Of a DNA stretch of 64,000 nucleotides, positions 55,785 to 63,604 are shown piece after piece. The notes beneath the pieces were generated by a model. The model worked only from the letters and a program-made list of their open reading frames with translations, did not search any database and was not told the DNA's origin. Position numbers and translations under genes: made by a program. Within the stretch, counting starts at the first letter, position 1; the number at the start of each line of letters is the position of its first letter. Source of the DNA: an uncultured Clostridium sp. (GTDB lineage Bacteria > Bacillota > Clostridia > TANB77 > CAG-508); contig USEI01000002.1 of assembly GCA_900553685.1 (NCBI GenBank), positions 1-64,000 of the forward strand, written 5' to 3'.

Positions 55785-56192
55785 TCATTTTTTCCAAAAC
55801 AAAATTAAATATAATAACATACTTAACATAGAAACTATAAATGTAATAATTAAATATACAAATATATAACTTTGATATGTTTCTAAATAATTTTGAAATG
55901 ATACTATTAAAAATGGAATAAGTACACTAAAAACAATTATTAATATTGACATTAATATTCCAATTTTTATATCTAACGTAGAAACTATACTGTTTAACTT
56001 TCTTTGATAAATCTGTTTTTGTTGTTTTTTTAACTTGATTTGATAACATAAATTGTCCATATCTCTTAATCTATTAATGTTTTGAATATTGTCTATAGCA
56101 CTAACAACTCTTTGAGTTTTATAATCAGTAATATTAGGTAATATAGGGGGTGGCTGTATTAAATTACTTAAATCTGGTATTTCTAAATTCAT
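55785..56192 (-). CDS. Small two-helix membrane protein of the element
   Basis: About 135 residues. A charged N-terminal half with a coiled coil is followed by two hydrophobic segments at the C-terminal half, and the protein ends in LFWKK. No family is recognised. I start it at ATG 56192, nine bases after GGAG. It lies between the TIR-like gene and another membrane-protein gene in one transcript. Confidence 0.58.
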   Translation of the reverse strand: MNLEIPDLSNLIQPPPILPNITDYKTQRVVSAIDNIQNINRLRDMDNLCYQIKLKKQQKQIYQRKLNSIVSTLDIKIGILMSILIIVFSVLIPFLIVSFQNYLETYQSYIFVYLIITFIVSMLSMLLYLILFWKK

Positions 56193-56194
56193 TC

Positions 56195-56659
56195 TTATAT
56201 TCTCCAATCATACATTTCTTCTGCAATAATTTCTTCAACAGAATTGTTTTCTATTTTCAATTCTTTTTTACAGTCCTCTAAAGTTTTTTTATCTTTTAAT
56301 TTTTCATATACTTTTACCATATATTGTTTCACATATTTAAAAAAATCTTTTTGATAGTCAATACTTACATATGGAATATTATCATTAAATTGATATTCTT
56401 CTTGTTCTAATATAGAATGAACTATATCATACACATTATCTTCTTTATAAAAATCATAATTAGCTTCTTTTAACTTTTCAAGTTGTTCATTAGTTGTTTC
56501 TATTTCATTATCAATATCACCTAGTGCATCAATTATTTCAGATTTTTCTTTTTTTAAATCCATAACTTTTGAAATAATTAATCCTATAATAATCGCAATA
56601 AAAATCCCTATAATTTGAATACTATTTAAAATCAATTCTAATAAAGTATTCCATTCCAT
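56195..56659 (-). CDS. Small single-pass membrane protein of the element
   Basis: The N-terminus has one hydrophobic helix (IQIIGIFIAIIIGLIISKVM), followed by an acidic, coiled-coil-rich cytoplasmic domain of about 110 residues. No family is recognised. It stands first in the three-gene set that leads to the TIR-like protein and could anchor the complex to the membrane. Confidence 0.58.
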   Translation of the reverse strand: MEWNTLLELILNSIQIIGIFIAIIIGLIISKVMDLKKEKSEIIDALGDIDNEIETTNEQLEKLKEANYDFYKEDNVYDIVHSILEQEEYQFNDNIPYVSIDYQKDFFKYVKQYMVKVYEKLKDKKTLEDCKKELKIENNSVEEIIAEEMYDWRI

Positions 56660-56695
56660 AACTATACTTTTTTTCCTTTCTTTACTTATAATGTT

Positions 56696-57559
56696 CTATT
56701 TAAATCTCTCTTGCATTACTCCTTTTTTCATATCAGCAATGTTGTATATATGTTCCATATTATCAAATGTCTCTCGCAAATTATTTCTTGCTTGATACCA
56801 TCCCATTCCATCTGTAAACCATACAAATTCAAATCCTACTACTCTTTTTGCTTCTTCTGCAATCATTTTATAGCTTCTAGCTGTTTCATTTAGTTTTGAA
56901 CCACCTGATGCATAGAAATTTGTTTCAATACCATAAATACATTTATCTGTTTTTATAACAAAATCGAATCTTTTTGTCGCTTGATTTTTATTACTAATAA
57001 AAGACATATCTAGTTTCCATCTTCTTTCAATGTCTTGTAAATACATTTCTTTAAAGTATGTTTTATCTTTTTCAAAACCTGCCCTCTGAATAAATTTTTC
57101 TACTAAATCCTCCATCAAATGTCCACCACGATTCTTTCTAGCATTTGAATTTAGTCCACATTCAACACCTAACACATAGTCATATAAATTATTTATTAAA
57201 TGTTTTTCTAATAGTTCAAATAAACCTATCTCTCTCATAAATACAGTATATTGCTCAACATTATAATTCATATTTTTAAAATTATATTCAAATTTATTTC
57301 CCTCATCATCTAAAACGATTATCTCCGTTTGTCTAACTGCTAATAATGTCGGAACACATTTTAAAACTTCTGGATACTTTTTTACTAAATTTTCAAAGTC
57401 TTGTTCAATGTTTTGACTTCCTATTAATGAATTCAGCATATTTAATTCTACTTTATATATTTCAGCATTTTTATATATTGTTTTAAAATCTATATAATAC
57501 TTATAGTTGGCTATGCTATCAGTAAATGTCAATAGCCACTCTGCAAAATCTCTTTTCAT
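56696..57559 (-). CDS. DpnII-type restriction endonuclease (GATC)
   Basis: The 287-residue protein has the pattern of the DpnII/MboI family: NARKNRGGHLMEDLVEKFIQ, RRWKLDMSFIS and RFDFVIKTDKCIYGIETNFYASGGSKLNETARSY. The last is a PD-(D/E)xK-like site where ET and the preceding Asp would bind metal. Both methyltransferases for the same site lie directly upstream. Recognition of GATC is inferred from family likeness. ATG is preceded by GGAG. Confidence 0.88.
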   Translation of the reverse strand: MKRDFAEWLLTFTDSIANYKYYIDFKTIYKNAEIYKVELNMLNSLIGSQNIEQDFENLVKKYPEVLKCVPTLLAVRQTEIIVLDDEGNKFEYNFKNMNYNVEQYTVFMREIGLFELLEKHLINNLYDYVLGVECGLNSNARKNRGGHLMEDLVEKFIQRAGFEKDKTYFKEMYLQDIERRWKLDMSFISNKNQATKRFDFVIKTDKCIYGIETNFYASGGSKLNETARSYKMIAEEAKRVVGFEFVWFTDGMGWYQARNNLRETFDNMEHIYNIADMKKGVMQERFK

Positions 57560-57564
57560 ATCAT

Positions 57565-58335
57565 CTACTCCTTTATTTCTTTATATCTTCTTATAGATAA
57601 ATCTAAATATTCTTTTGAATTATCAATTCCTATGTATTTCCTATTTAATTTGTTTGCTGCAATTCCAGTTGTACTACTACCGCAAAACGGATCTAAAATT
57701 AAATCATTTTCATTTGTAGATGCTAAAATTATTCTTTCTAATATTTCTAATGGCTTTTGTGTCGGATGCTTTCCTTGTTTTTTCTCTGAAGGTTTTGTAA
57801 GTGAAGTTTTCCAAACATCTTTCATTTGTTTATTGTCATTTAGTTTTTTCATTAAATCATAATTAAATTTATATTTTACTTTAGGTAAATCTTTTTTAGC
57901 CCATAAAATTGTTTCTGTTGAATGTGTAAAAGTTTTACAAGCTAAATTTGGGGGTGGATTAGTTTTTTGCCAAGTAATGTTATTTATTATTTTAAATCCT
58001 TCCTCTTCTAAAGCCATTCCAACCGAATATATATTGTGTAATGTTCCACTAACCCATATCGTTCCATTATCTTTTAAAATTCTATAACATTCATGAATCC
58101 ATTTTTTATTAAATTCATGTTTATCTTTTATATTTAAATTTTTATCCCATTTACCTTTATTTACACTTACCATTTTTCCACCATTGCAAGTTATGCCATC
58201 ATTTGATAAAAAATATGGTGGATCAGCAAATATCATGTCAAAACTTTTTTCTGTAAATTCTTTTAATGTATCAAAAGTATCATTATCTATTAGTTTAAAG
58301 CTACTTTCTTCAAAGTAGAATTTTCCAGGATACAT
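57565..58335 (-). CDS. DNA adenine methyltransferase, second of the DpnII-type system
   Basis: A class beta-type arrangement: MIFADPPYFLSNDGI (DPPY) comes early, and the SAM-binding DPFCGSSTTGIAANKLNRKYIGID near the C-terminus. The 256-residue size fits M2.DpnII. Its start overlaps the D12-class gene by 46 bp, so translation is coupled. M2-type enzymes can modify single-stranded DNA, which helps protect incoming DNA. Confidence 0.9.
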   Translation of the reverse strand: MYPGKFYFEESSFKLIDNDTFDTLKEFTEKSFDMIFADPPYFLSNDGITCNGGKMVSVNKGKWDKNLNIKDKHEFNKKWIHECYRILKDNGTIWVSGTLHNIYSVGMALEEEGFKIINNITWQKTNPPPNLACKTFTHSTETILWAKKDLPKVKYKFNYDLMKKLNDNKQMKDVWKTSLTKPSEKKQGKHPTQKPLEILERIILASTNENDLILDPFCGSSTTGIAANKLNRKYIGIDNSKEYLDLSIRRYKEIKE

Positions 58336-59240
58336 TCATCCATCTCCTTATAATTCGTAATAAGCAATTCTGAAATTTCTCCTCTTGCCTTTCCATTGCT
58401 ATTGATCATTCTTTTTGCAGAAATCTCATTTATGTTAAAGCCTTTGTATATATTTTCAAAAAAATTGTCATCCTTATTCGTATTTTTAGGATTAGAATTA
58501 GATAGCATTAGTTTAGCATCTGTTTTATCTAACTTTCTAAAAAAACTTGCTAACTCTTTCTGATTTTCATCATTGAAATCTTCTTTCGTATATGATGTAA
58601 AGTCTGAAGTAATTGATAATGGTCTATATGGTGGATCAAAATACACAAATGTATTATTATCGATATACTTTTCACTTTTAGTATAATCGCCATATTGAAA
58701 ATCTACATTTCTAATTAAAAATGATAAATTTCTCAAATTGCTAGAATCACATATAGTAGGATTTTTATATTTACCACAAGGTACATTAAATTCTCCTTTT
58801 TTATTAACCCTATATAATCCATTAAAACATGTTCTATTCAAAAATATAAATTCTCCTGCCCTTTTCACACTTAGTTCATTTTCAGTAATTTTATAAGAAT
58901 TATATTCTTTTCTAACATTATAAAAATATGCTTGTCTGTCTTCATCTTCTAATTTTTTAAATTCTTTTTCTTTTACGCCTAATTCTCTTATAAGTTCTTC
59001 CACATTGCTTTTTATAACATTATAACAATTAATTAAGTCTATATTTATATCAAAAGCATAGGCTTTTTTTATATTGTATTTTTGCAATATATTTATTAAA
59101 ACTGCTCCACCACCAACAAATGGCTCTACATATTTATTTATTGTTTCATTTTCTAATTCAAATGGATAAAAATTCTTTAATTGTGGTATTAAATTACCTT
59201 TACCACCTGCCCATTTTACAAAAGGTTTTACAAGTCCCAT
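58290..59240 (-). CDS. D12-class DNA adenine methyltransferase (Dam-like)
   Basis: VKPFVKWAGGKGNLIPQL at the N-terminus and YFDPPYRPLSITSDF (DPPY) later define the D12-class N6-adenine methyltransferases such as Dam and M1.DpnII. I start it at ATG 59240 after GGAGG; the longer frame is not needed. It is the first gene of the element's operon. It should methylate GATC and protect the DNA from the endonuclease encoded downstream. Confidence 0.93.
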   Translation of the reverse strand: MGLVKPFVKWAGGKGNLIPQLKNFYPFELENETINKYVEPFVGGGAVLINILQKYNIKKAYAFDINIDLINCYNVIKSNVEELIRELGVKEKEFKKLEDEDRQAYFYNVRKEYNSYKITENELSVKRAGEFIFLNRTCFNGLYRVNKKGEFNVPCGKYKNPTICDSSNLRNLSFLIRNVDFQYGDYTKSEKYIDNNTFVYFDPPYRPLSITSDFTSYTKEDFNDENQKELASFFRKLDKTDAKLMLSNSNPKNTNKDDNFFENIYKGFNINEISAKRMINSNGKARGEISELLITNYKEMDECILENSTLKKVALN

Positions 59241-59519
59241 ATCTTCCTCCAATTTTACTTTTATAATATATCATACTTTATAACTTTTTTCCACAAACAT
59301 ACAATTATTTTTTTATTTATTCATATATAATTAATAATCTATCTATCTTATTATACTTATAATATTATACTGTCCTTTTTGGGACATAGGTATGTCCTAA
59401 ATATCGAATAGGGTATGTCCTATTTATCATATAGGTATAGAAATAATAAAAAACAAAGTGCTTTAAAACACCTTGTCTCTGTAAATATTTTTATATCTTA
59501 TTATTATAATTTTCATATA
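59241..59519. promoter_or_regulatory. Promoter/operator region of the R-M operon
   Basis: The region holds repeated TATGTCC motifs. An inverted repeat GGACAT-AGGT-ATGTCC lies at 59381-59396. A direct repeat GGTATGTCCTA occurs at about 59389-59399 and again at about 59412-59422. This suggests a binding site for a regulator, perhaps the methyltransferase itself. AT-rich -10-like sequence lies just beside it. No gene is present. Confidence 0.4.
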
Positions 59520-59530
59520 TGGAAGTTAAT
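59520..59530 (+). repeat. attR arm of the serine-integrase element
   Basis: TGGAAGTTAAT ends ten bases before the core GG at 59541-59542 and is the exact inverse of 52421-52431. Confidence 0.8.
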
Positions 59531-59540
59531 CAACATCACA

Positions 59541-60002
59541 GGGATTGACTTAAATTTACAATTTCCAGCTGGTTGGGCTGAAGCTAAAGAAATAAAATAT
59601 GCACAGGGCTTTGACAAACCTGCTCCTCGTGATTTTGTAGGATATGGTCCTCTTACTGCTCCTGAGGCTGTTGCTTTATATAATTTTACATTACAGCATA
59701 ACTTTAGTTTAATGATTACTTACCATACTCAAGGACGTGTAATTTATTATCAATATCAAGAACAAACACCTCCTAACTCTAAAGAAATAGCTGAGAAATT
59801 TGCTGAAGTTTCTGGATATACTGCTGAAGAAGTTCCAAAGAATTCAAGTTTTGCTGGTTATAAAGACTGGTTTATTCTATATTATAATAGACCTGGATTT
59901 ACAATTGAAGTCGGACTTGGAACAAATCCTATTCCTATTTCTCAATTTGCTGGAATTTATAGAGAAAATTTAGGAATTCTAGTGCTTGGAATGGTACAAT
60001 AA
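59541..60002 (+). pseudogene. Right half of the interrupted M14 peptidase
   Basis: From GGG ATT GAC on, the frame reads GIDLNLQFPAGWAEAKEIKYAQGF and ends in a normal stop. It carries the third zinc ligand in TYHTQGRVIYY and the catalytic Glu in FTIEVGLGTNP. It has no start of its own. Joined to 51596-52408 it restores a 424-residue M14 enzyme. Confidence 0.92.
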
Positions 60003-60005
60003 ATA

Positions 60006-60048
60006 AAAAAGCATGAATTATAGTGTTTAATTCATGCTTTTTTATATT
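60006..60048 (+). terminator. Terminator of the M14 gene
   Basis: AAAAAAGCATGAATTA/TAATTCATGCTTTTTT forms a strong hairpin directly behind the stop. Confidence 0.88.
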
Positions 60049-60061
60049 GTATATTTACTTA

Positions 60062-60346
60062 TCAATTTCTTTTTTTTAAAAATTCTTCAAGAGCTTCTCT
60101 TTTTTCAAATTGTGCTTTTGCATAACTACAAATTGGTATTACTTTTCGATTTTCTTTTTTTACTTTTTTTATAAACTCATCAAAAATAATTTTTGCAAGT
60201 CCTTTTCCTCTATATTTTTCATCTACAAATATGGATTCTATTATATAATCTTTATCTTCATCTTCACTATATTTTAAATAAGCAGCATCAAAATTGTTTT
60301 CTCTTAAAATTAACTTTCTATTTTCTTCCTTTATTTCATAATCCAT
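60062..60346 (-). CDS. Small GNAT-fold acetyltransferase (YjdJ-like)
   Basis: The 94-residue protein has IIESIFVDEKYRGKGLAKIIFDEFIKKVKKENRKVIPICSYA, the acetyl-CoA-binding motif and following strand of the short YjdJ-type GNAT proteins. ATG follows GGAGAG. It may acetylate small molecules or proteins; substrate unknown. Confidence 0.85.
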   Translation of the reverse strand: MDYEIKEENRKLILRENNFDAAYLKYSEDEDKDYIIESIFVDEKYRGKGLAKIIFDEFIKKVKKENRKVIPICSYAKAQFEKREALEEFLKKRN

Positions 60347-60690
60347 ATTTTCTCTCCTATATAATTATTTACTCTATTATATAATATTTTCATATTCTAT
60401 TTTTCATAGATTACTTTACATTATCTAATTATTATAATGCAATTATATAATATTAAATTTTGTTCTTCAAGATATTATACAATAATAAAATATATTAATA
60501 ATATAAAAAGTACAGATAATTTTTTTATATTATTAAAGTTAAAAAAGTTTCTATTCATATAAATTTATTATCATATATTTTTTCATTTTATACTACCCAT
60601 TGCAAGTCTACATAAAATTTGTTATAATATACTTGTTAATTAACAAATCATTATGTACAACATTCTTTTATTAAAGAAAGGAAAATAGAA
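60347..60690. other. AT-rich region between GNAT and M20 genes, no gene
   Basis: No supported ORF or repeat is visible. A TTGTTATAATATACTT stretch near 60620-60636 could hold a -10 for the M20 gene. Confidence 0.4.
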
Positions 60691-60691
60691 T

Positions 60692-61954
60692 ATGAAAAAA
60701 ATTGTCCAAACTTTCAATCGGGATAAAATTGTAAAAGATATCTTGGATATTCTTTCCATACAGTCTTTTACAAATAATCCTATCGGTATTACGAAATGTC
60801 AAAATTTTGTAATATCACTTGCAAAACAAATGGGATTCGAGGTATCCAAACATGGAAAAGGCAAAGTTGTTGTAATAAGTCCTAAATCTTTATCTGATGC
60901 TCCGATGCTGGGTATTGTAGTCCATTTAGATACTGTTCCTTTTGTATCAAATCAATGGACTTATAATCCTCTTGGAGAAATTGCTAATAACCGGATTTAT
61001 GGGCGGGGTGTTTTAGATGATAAAGCTGCAATTATACTTTCTATGCATGCTTTAAAAAATCTCGAACATAAAATCAATCCTTCTTGGCAAATCATTGTCG
61101 GTTCTTCTGAAGAATCTAAGTGGACTGACATTGAAGACTTCCTAAAAGAAAAACCTGAACTACCAAGTTTCATGATAACTATTGATGGTGATGGAGTTCA
61201 AAATGGTTGTAGAGGTTGTCTTAATTTGGTATTAAAATTTATGCGAACTTCCAATACTAAGAATCTTGAACAACTTTTTATTCCAGAAGGAGTAGAAAAT
61301 ATTGTTCCAGATAAAGCTATTGCAGTCATAAATAATCACCAGATTTTGGAAACTGGTTTCAGTGTTCACTCCTCAATTCCTGAAAAAGGACAAAATGCAT
61401 TTTCACGTCTAATCAGGTGGCTTTCTCTTTATAATTCTATAACTTGTGAATTTCCTTATTTTTTTAGGTTAATGGAACTCTTAGAGAAAGGTAACTGTGC
61501 TCAGCTACTTGGCTTTGCACCGGACACAAGTATCTGTCCCACAAAATGCAATCTTATAGAGGATACTATTTCGGTAAATTTCAATATCCGTCTTGGTCCT
61601 CTTACAACTCAAAATGATTTGTTTGGAGTTTTAGACCAAATTCTCCAAAACTATCATTGTACTATGGACATATCTTCACTAACATTTCCTAGTTATGTTT
61701 CAAAAGATTCAAAAGAAATCAAATTAATGTGCCATGCATACTACAAAGTTATAGGAAAAGCTACTATTCCCAATATCGCACGTGGTCTTGGATATAATGC
61801 TACTTTTCCTAACTGTGCTATATTTGGACCCCGTTTTGCTCCTGAAGATGACGAGCCAGATACTTGTCATGGGATAGATGAAAATAGAAAAATTGAAGAT
61901 CTTTTGAAATTTTTGGATATGTTAAGTATATTCATTTATGAATTGCTTAAATAA
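60692..61954 (+). CDS. M20-family metallopeptidase, horizontally acquired
   Basis: The zinc-binding pattern of M20 enzymes is present: VVHLDTVPF with the first His/Asp, YGRGVLDDKAAI with the second Asp, and SSEES with the catalytic Glu. A late CHGIDEN provides the last His. At 420 residues it is normal for dipeptidase or desuccinylase-like members. Codons CGG (Arg) at three conserved places, including GRGVLDD, and higher G+C mark it as unlike the host genes. ATG follows AAAGGAAAATAGAAT. Confidence 0.9.
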   Translation: MKKIVQTFNRDKIVKDILDILSIQSFTNNPIGITKCQNFVISLAKQMGFEVSKHGKGKVVVISPKSLSDAPMLGIVVHLDTVPFVSNQWTYNPLGEIANNRIYGRGVLDDKAAIILSMHALKNLEHKINPSWQIIVGSSEESKWTDIEDFLKEKPELPSFMITIDGDGVQNGCRGCLNLVLKFMRTSNTKNLEQLFIPEGVENIVPDKAIAVINNHQILETGFSVHSSIPEKGQNAFSRLIRWLSLYNSITCEFPYFFRLMELLEKGNCAQLLGFAPDTSICPTKCNLIEDTISVNFNIRLGPLTTQNDLFGVLDQILQNYHCTMDISSLTFPSYVSKDSKEIKLMCHAYYKVIGKATIPNIARGLGYNATFPNCAIFGPRFAPEDDEPDTCHGIDENRKIEDLLKFLDMLSIFIYELLK

Positions 61955-61962
61955 ATACTGTC

Positions 61963-62018
61963 CATAAAAAAACAAGAGCACCCAAAATCTTAATGATTGA
62001 TAGTGCTCTTGTTTTTTT
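61963..62018. terminator. Bidirectional terminator
   Basis: AAAAAAACAAGAGCAC and GTGCTCTTGTTTTTTT pair across a ~24-base loop between the convergent M20 gene and the gene at 62050. Confidence 0.8.
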
Positions 62019-62049
62019 ATTTATTTTTAAATTATTTCTAATTTAATTA

Positions 62050-62496
62050 TTATCTTACTAAAAACTTATTTCTAAATTTTTGCAACAACTTTTGAAACCA
62101 GTTTTTCTTATTTATAACAGCTAACTGGTTTTGTTTTTTCTCCTCAATTTTTTCTCTAGCAATTTCATCTGTCATTATATTTTGAGGATATATTTTTTTC
62201 TTTTCCTCTTCTATTTCAGCAATTTTATTTATTTCATAAACTCTAATTTTCTCTTTTTGTTTATCAGTTGCCCAATATCTTTTAAAAAAAATTGCTAAAA
62301 TTAATTTCGCCTCTTGAGATACATTCTGATCTAAAAAATCCTTCTCTTGATTATATTTAAACTTGACATCTTTATCTTTATTACTCTCTAAAGCACAAAT
62401 TAATTCCTTTGGAATTTTATAGTAGTCTTCAATTTTTATATAATTTAAAATTTCTAATACCTGTGTATATGCAATGTTCTTTTGTATTTTAATCAC
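62050..62496 (-). CDS. Unknown basic protein
   Basis: About 148 residues, helical and rich in Lys, Ile and Glu; the C-terminus is basic (KNWFQKLLQKFRNKFLVR). I recognise no family. The GTG start at 62496 lies within GAGGTG only four bases after the preceding stop, so the gene is tightly coupled to the next. Confidence 0.5.
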   Translation of the reverse strand: MIKIQKNIAYTQVLEILNYIKIEDYYKIPKELICALESNKDKDVKFKYNQEKDFLDQNVSQEAKLILAIFFKRYWATDKQKEKIRVYEINKIAEIEEEKKKIYPQNIMTDEIAREKIEEKKQNQLAVINKKNWFQKLLQKFRNKFLVR

Positions 62497-62499
62497 CTC

Positions 62500-63312
62500 T
62501 TATTGATTATCTTTTTTCTCTCTTATTTTATCCATTTCTTTTGCACTTTCTCTTTCTAGCTCTATACCTCTTACATCTCTGTCAAGAATGTTTTCCATCA
62601 TTTGTACTGCTTCAACATCTTTTAATAATTCCATTGTACTTTCGCCTATACTTCTGCCTGTTAAATTACTTGTTTTTTGTGCTAAATATTGCTCACAAAA
62701 CTCTCTTACGGGTATTGTTTCCATTGTATAATTTCCATATTTATATACATTTATTTCTTTTTCATGCTTCTTTGTATAACTTTTAACTACAGCTTGTATA
62801 TTTGCAGTTGCTTTATCTGTATCTAAATTATCTTTTCCAGAATAAGTTATACTCTCTGCTGGCACTTTTGCCATCATATATTTAATAATATCAAATCTTG
62901 AATATGACACTTCATTTGTATCTGTATTCTTCAATAAACATACACTTAAATCTTCTGGTAAAATTAATTCTTCTGCACTTCCACTCATAAAGTTTTTTTC
63001 ATTTTCAATATCTGTACCATCAAATAAGAAAAATACTCCTTCTCCTCCTAAATATTCTTCTAAACTTTCGCTTTTTTGAATCGCTACTTTTACCTCTTCT
63101 GGTATATTTTCTGATTTACCTGTTTTTACTTCATCATAACATTTTTGAAAATTTGCATATAAAGCTACTGCTCCTACCATACCTTCTGAAAATGATATTT
63201 TGTTTTTTTCTTTATTTGCAAAATGTTTACTATCATCATTTTGAGGAGTAAGTCCTGCGTTACTAATACTACGAACTCTATTTAGTGAGGCCATATAATA
63301 ATATTTTTTCAT
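62500..63312 (-). CDS. Unknown protein with ADP-ribosyltransferase-like N-terminus
   Basis: The first residues (KYYYMASLNRVRSISNAGLTPQND, ISFSEGMVGAVALYANF) resemble the opening of ART-like folds such as KptA, where a His/Tyr, a Ser-rich strand and GL.P occur. No catalytic Glu can be placed. The rest is mixed and ends in a charged helix. ATG follows GGAAAG. It is four bases upstream of the next gene. Family assignment is tentative. Confidence 0.4.
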   Translation of the reverse strand: MKKYYYMASLNRVRSISNAGLTPQNDDSKHFANKEKNKISFSEGMVGAVALYANFQKCYDEVKTGKSENIPEEVKVAIQKSESLEEYLGGEGVFFLFDGTDIENEKNFMSGSAEELILPEDLSVCLLKNTDTNEVSYSRFDIIKYMMAKVPAESITYSGKDNLDTDKATANIQAVVKSYTKKHEKEINVYKYGNYTMETIPVREFCEQYLAQKTSNLTGRSIGESTMELLKDVEAVQMMENILDRDVRGIELERESAKEMDKIREKKDNQ

Positions 63313-63483
63313 TCTTTCTTTCCTTTGTAATATATTTATATAAAAATTGTATTCTTTAATTGCAAAAAAGTAAATAGTTTTTTTAAATAAATTTCAAATA
63401 ACTAAATAAAATTATAAGTCTCAATTCTAAAATCTATTTGGAAATTGTCTTACAATTCCATTTACAAAAAATTGCGACATTTT

Positions 63484-63594
63484 TTATATTTCTTGTTCTA
63501 CCATATCATAAGCAGCTCTAATATCTTCCACAAAATTCCTATTTAATCTAAATTTTACCTCATTACTAGTTAATTCTAAATGTTTATAAAACAT
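63484..63594 (-). pseudogene. Short reading frame, possible gene fragment
   Basis: A 36-residue frame (including FRLNRNFVEDIRAAYDMVEQE) without a convincing ribosome-binding site lies just behind the membrane-protein gene. It may be debris. Confidence 0.3.
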
Positions 63595-63604
63595 TAATAC
63601 TTTA

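Larger units (their letters stand above)
52409..59540. mobile_element. 7,132-bp serine-integrase element inside the M14 peptidase gene
   Basis: Host reading frames on either side join exactly at a GG shared by both ends (52409-52410 and 59541-59542). Joining the element ends gives TGGAAGTTAAT-N10-GG-N10-ATTAACTTCCA, a symmetric attP. Cargo runs on the minus strand: D12-class and second adenine methyltransferases, DpnII-type endonuclease, two small membrane proteins, a TIR-like protein, a short protein and the recombinase. No transfer or replication gene is visible. Confidence 0.92.

Noticed and set aside
59415..59540. Start of a new gene upstream of the M14 right half
   Set aside because: The first 42 codons lie in element sequence and have no family likeness; only the part from 59541 belongs to the peptidase.
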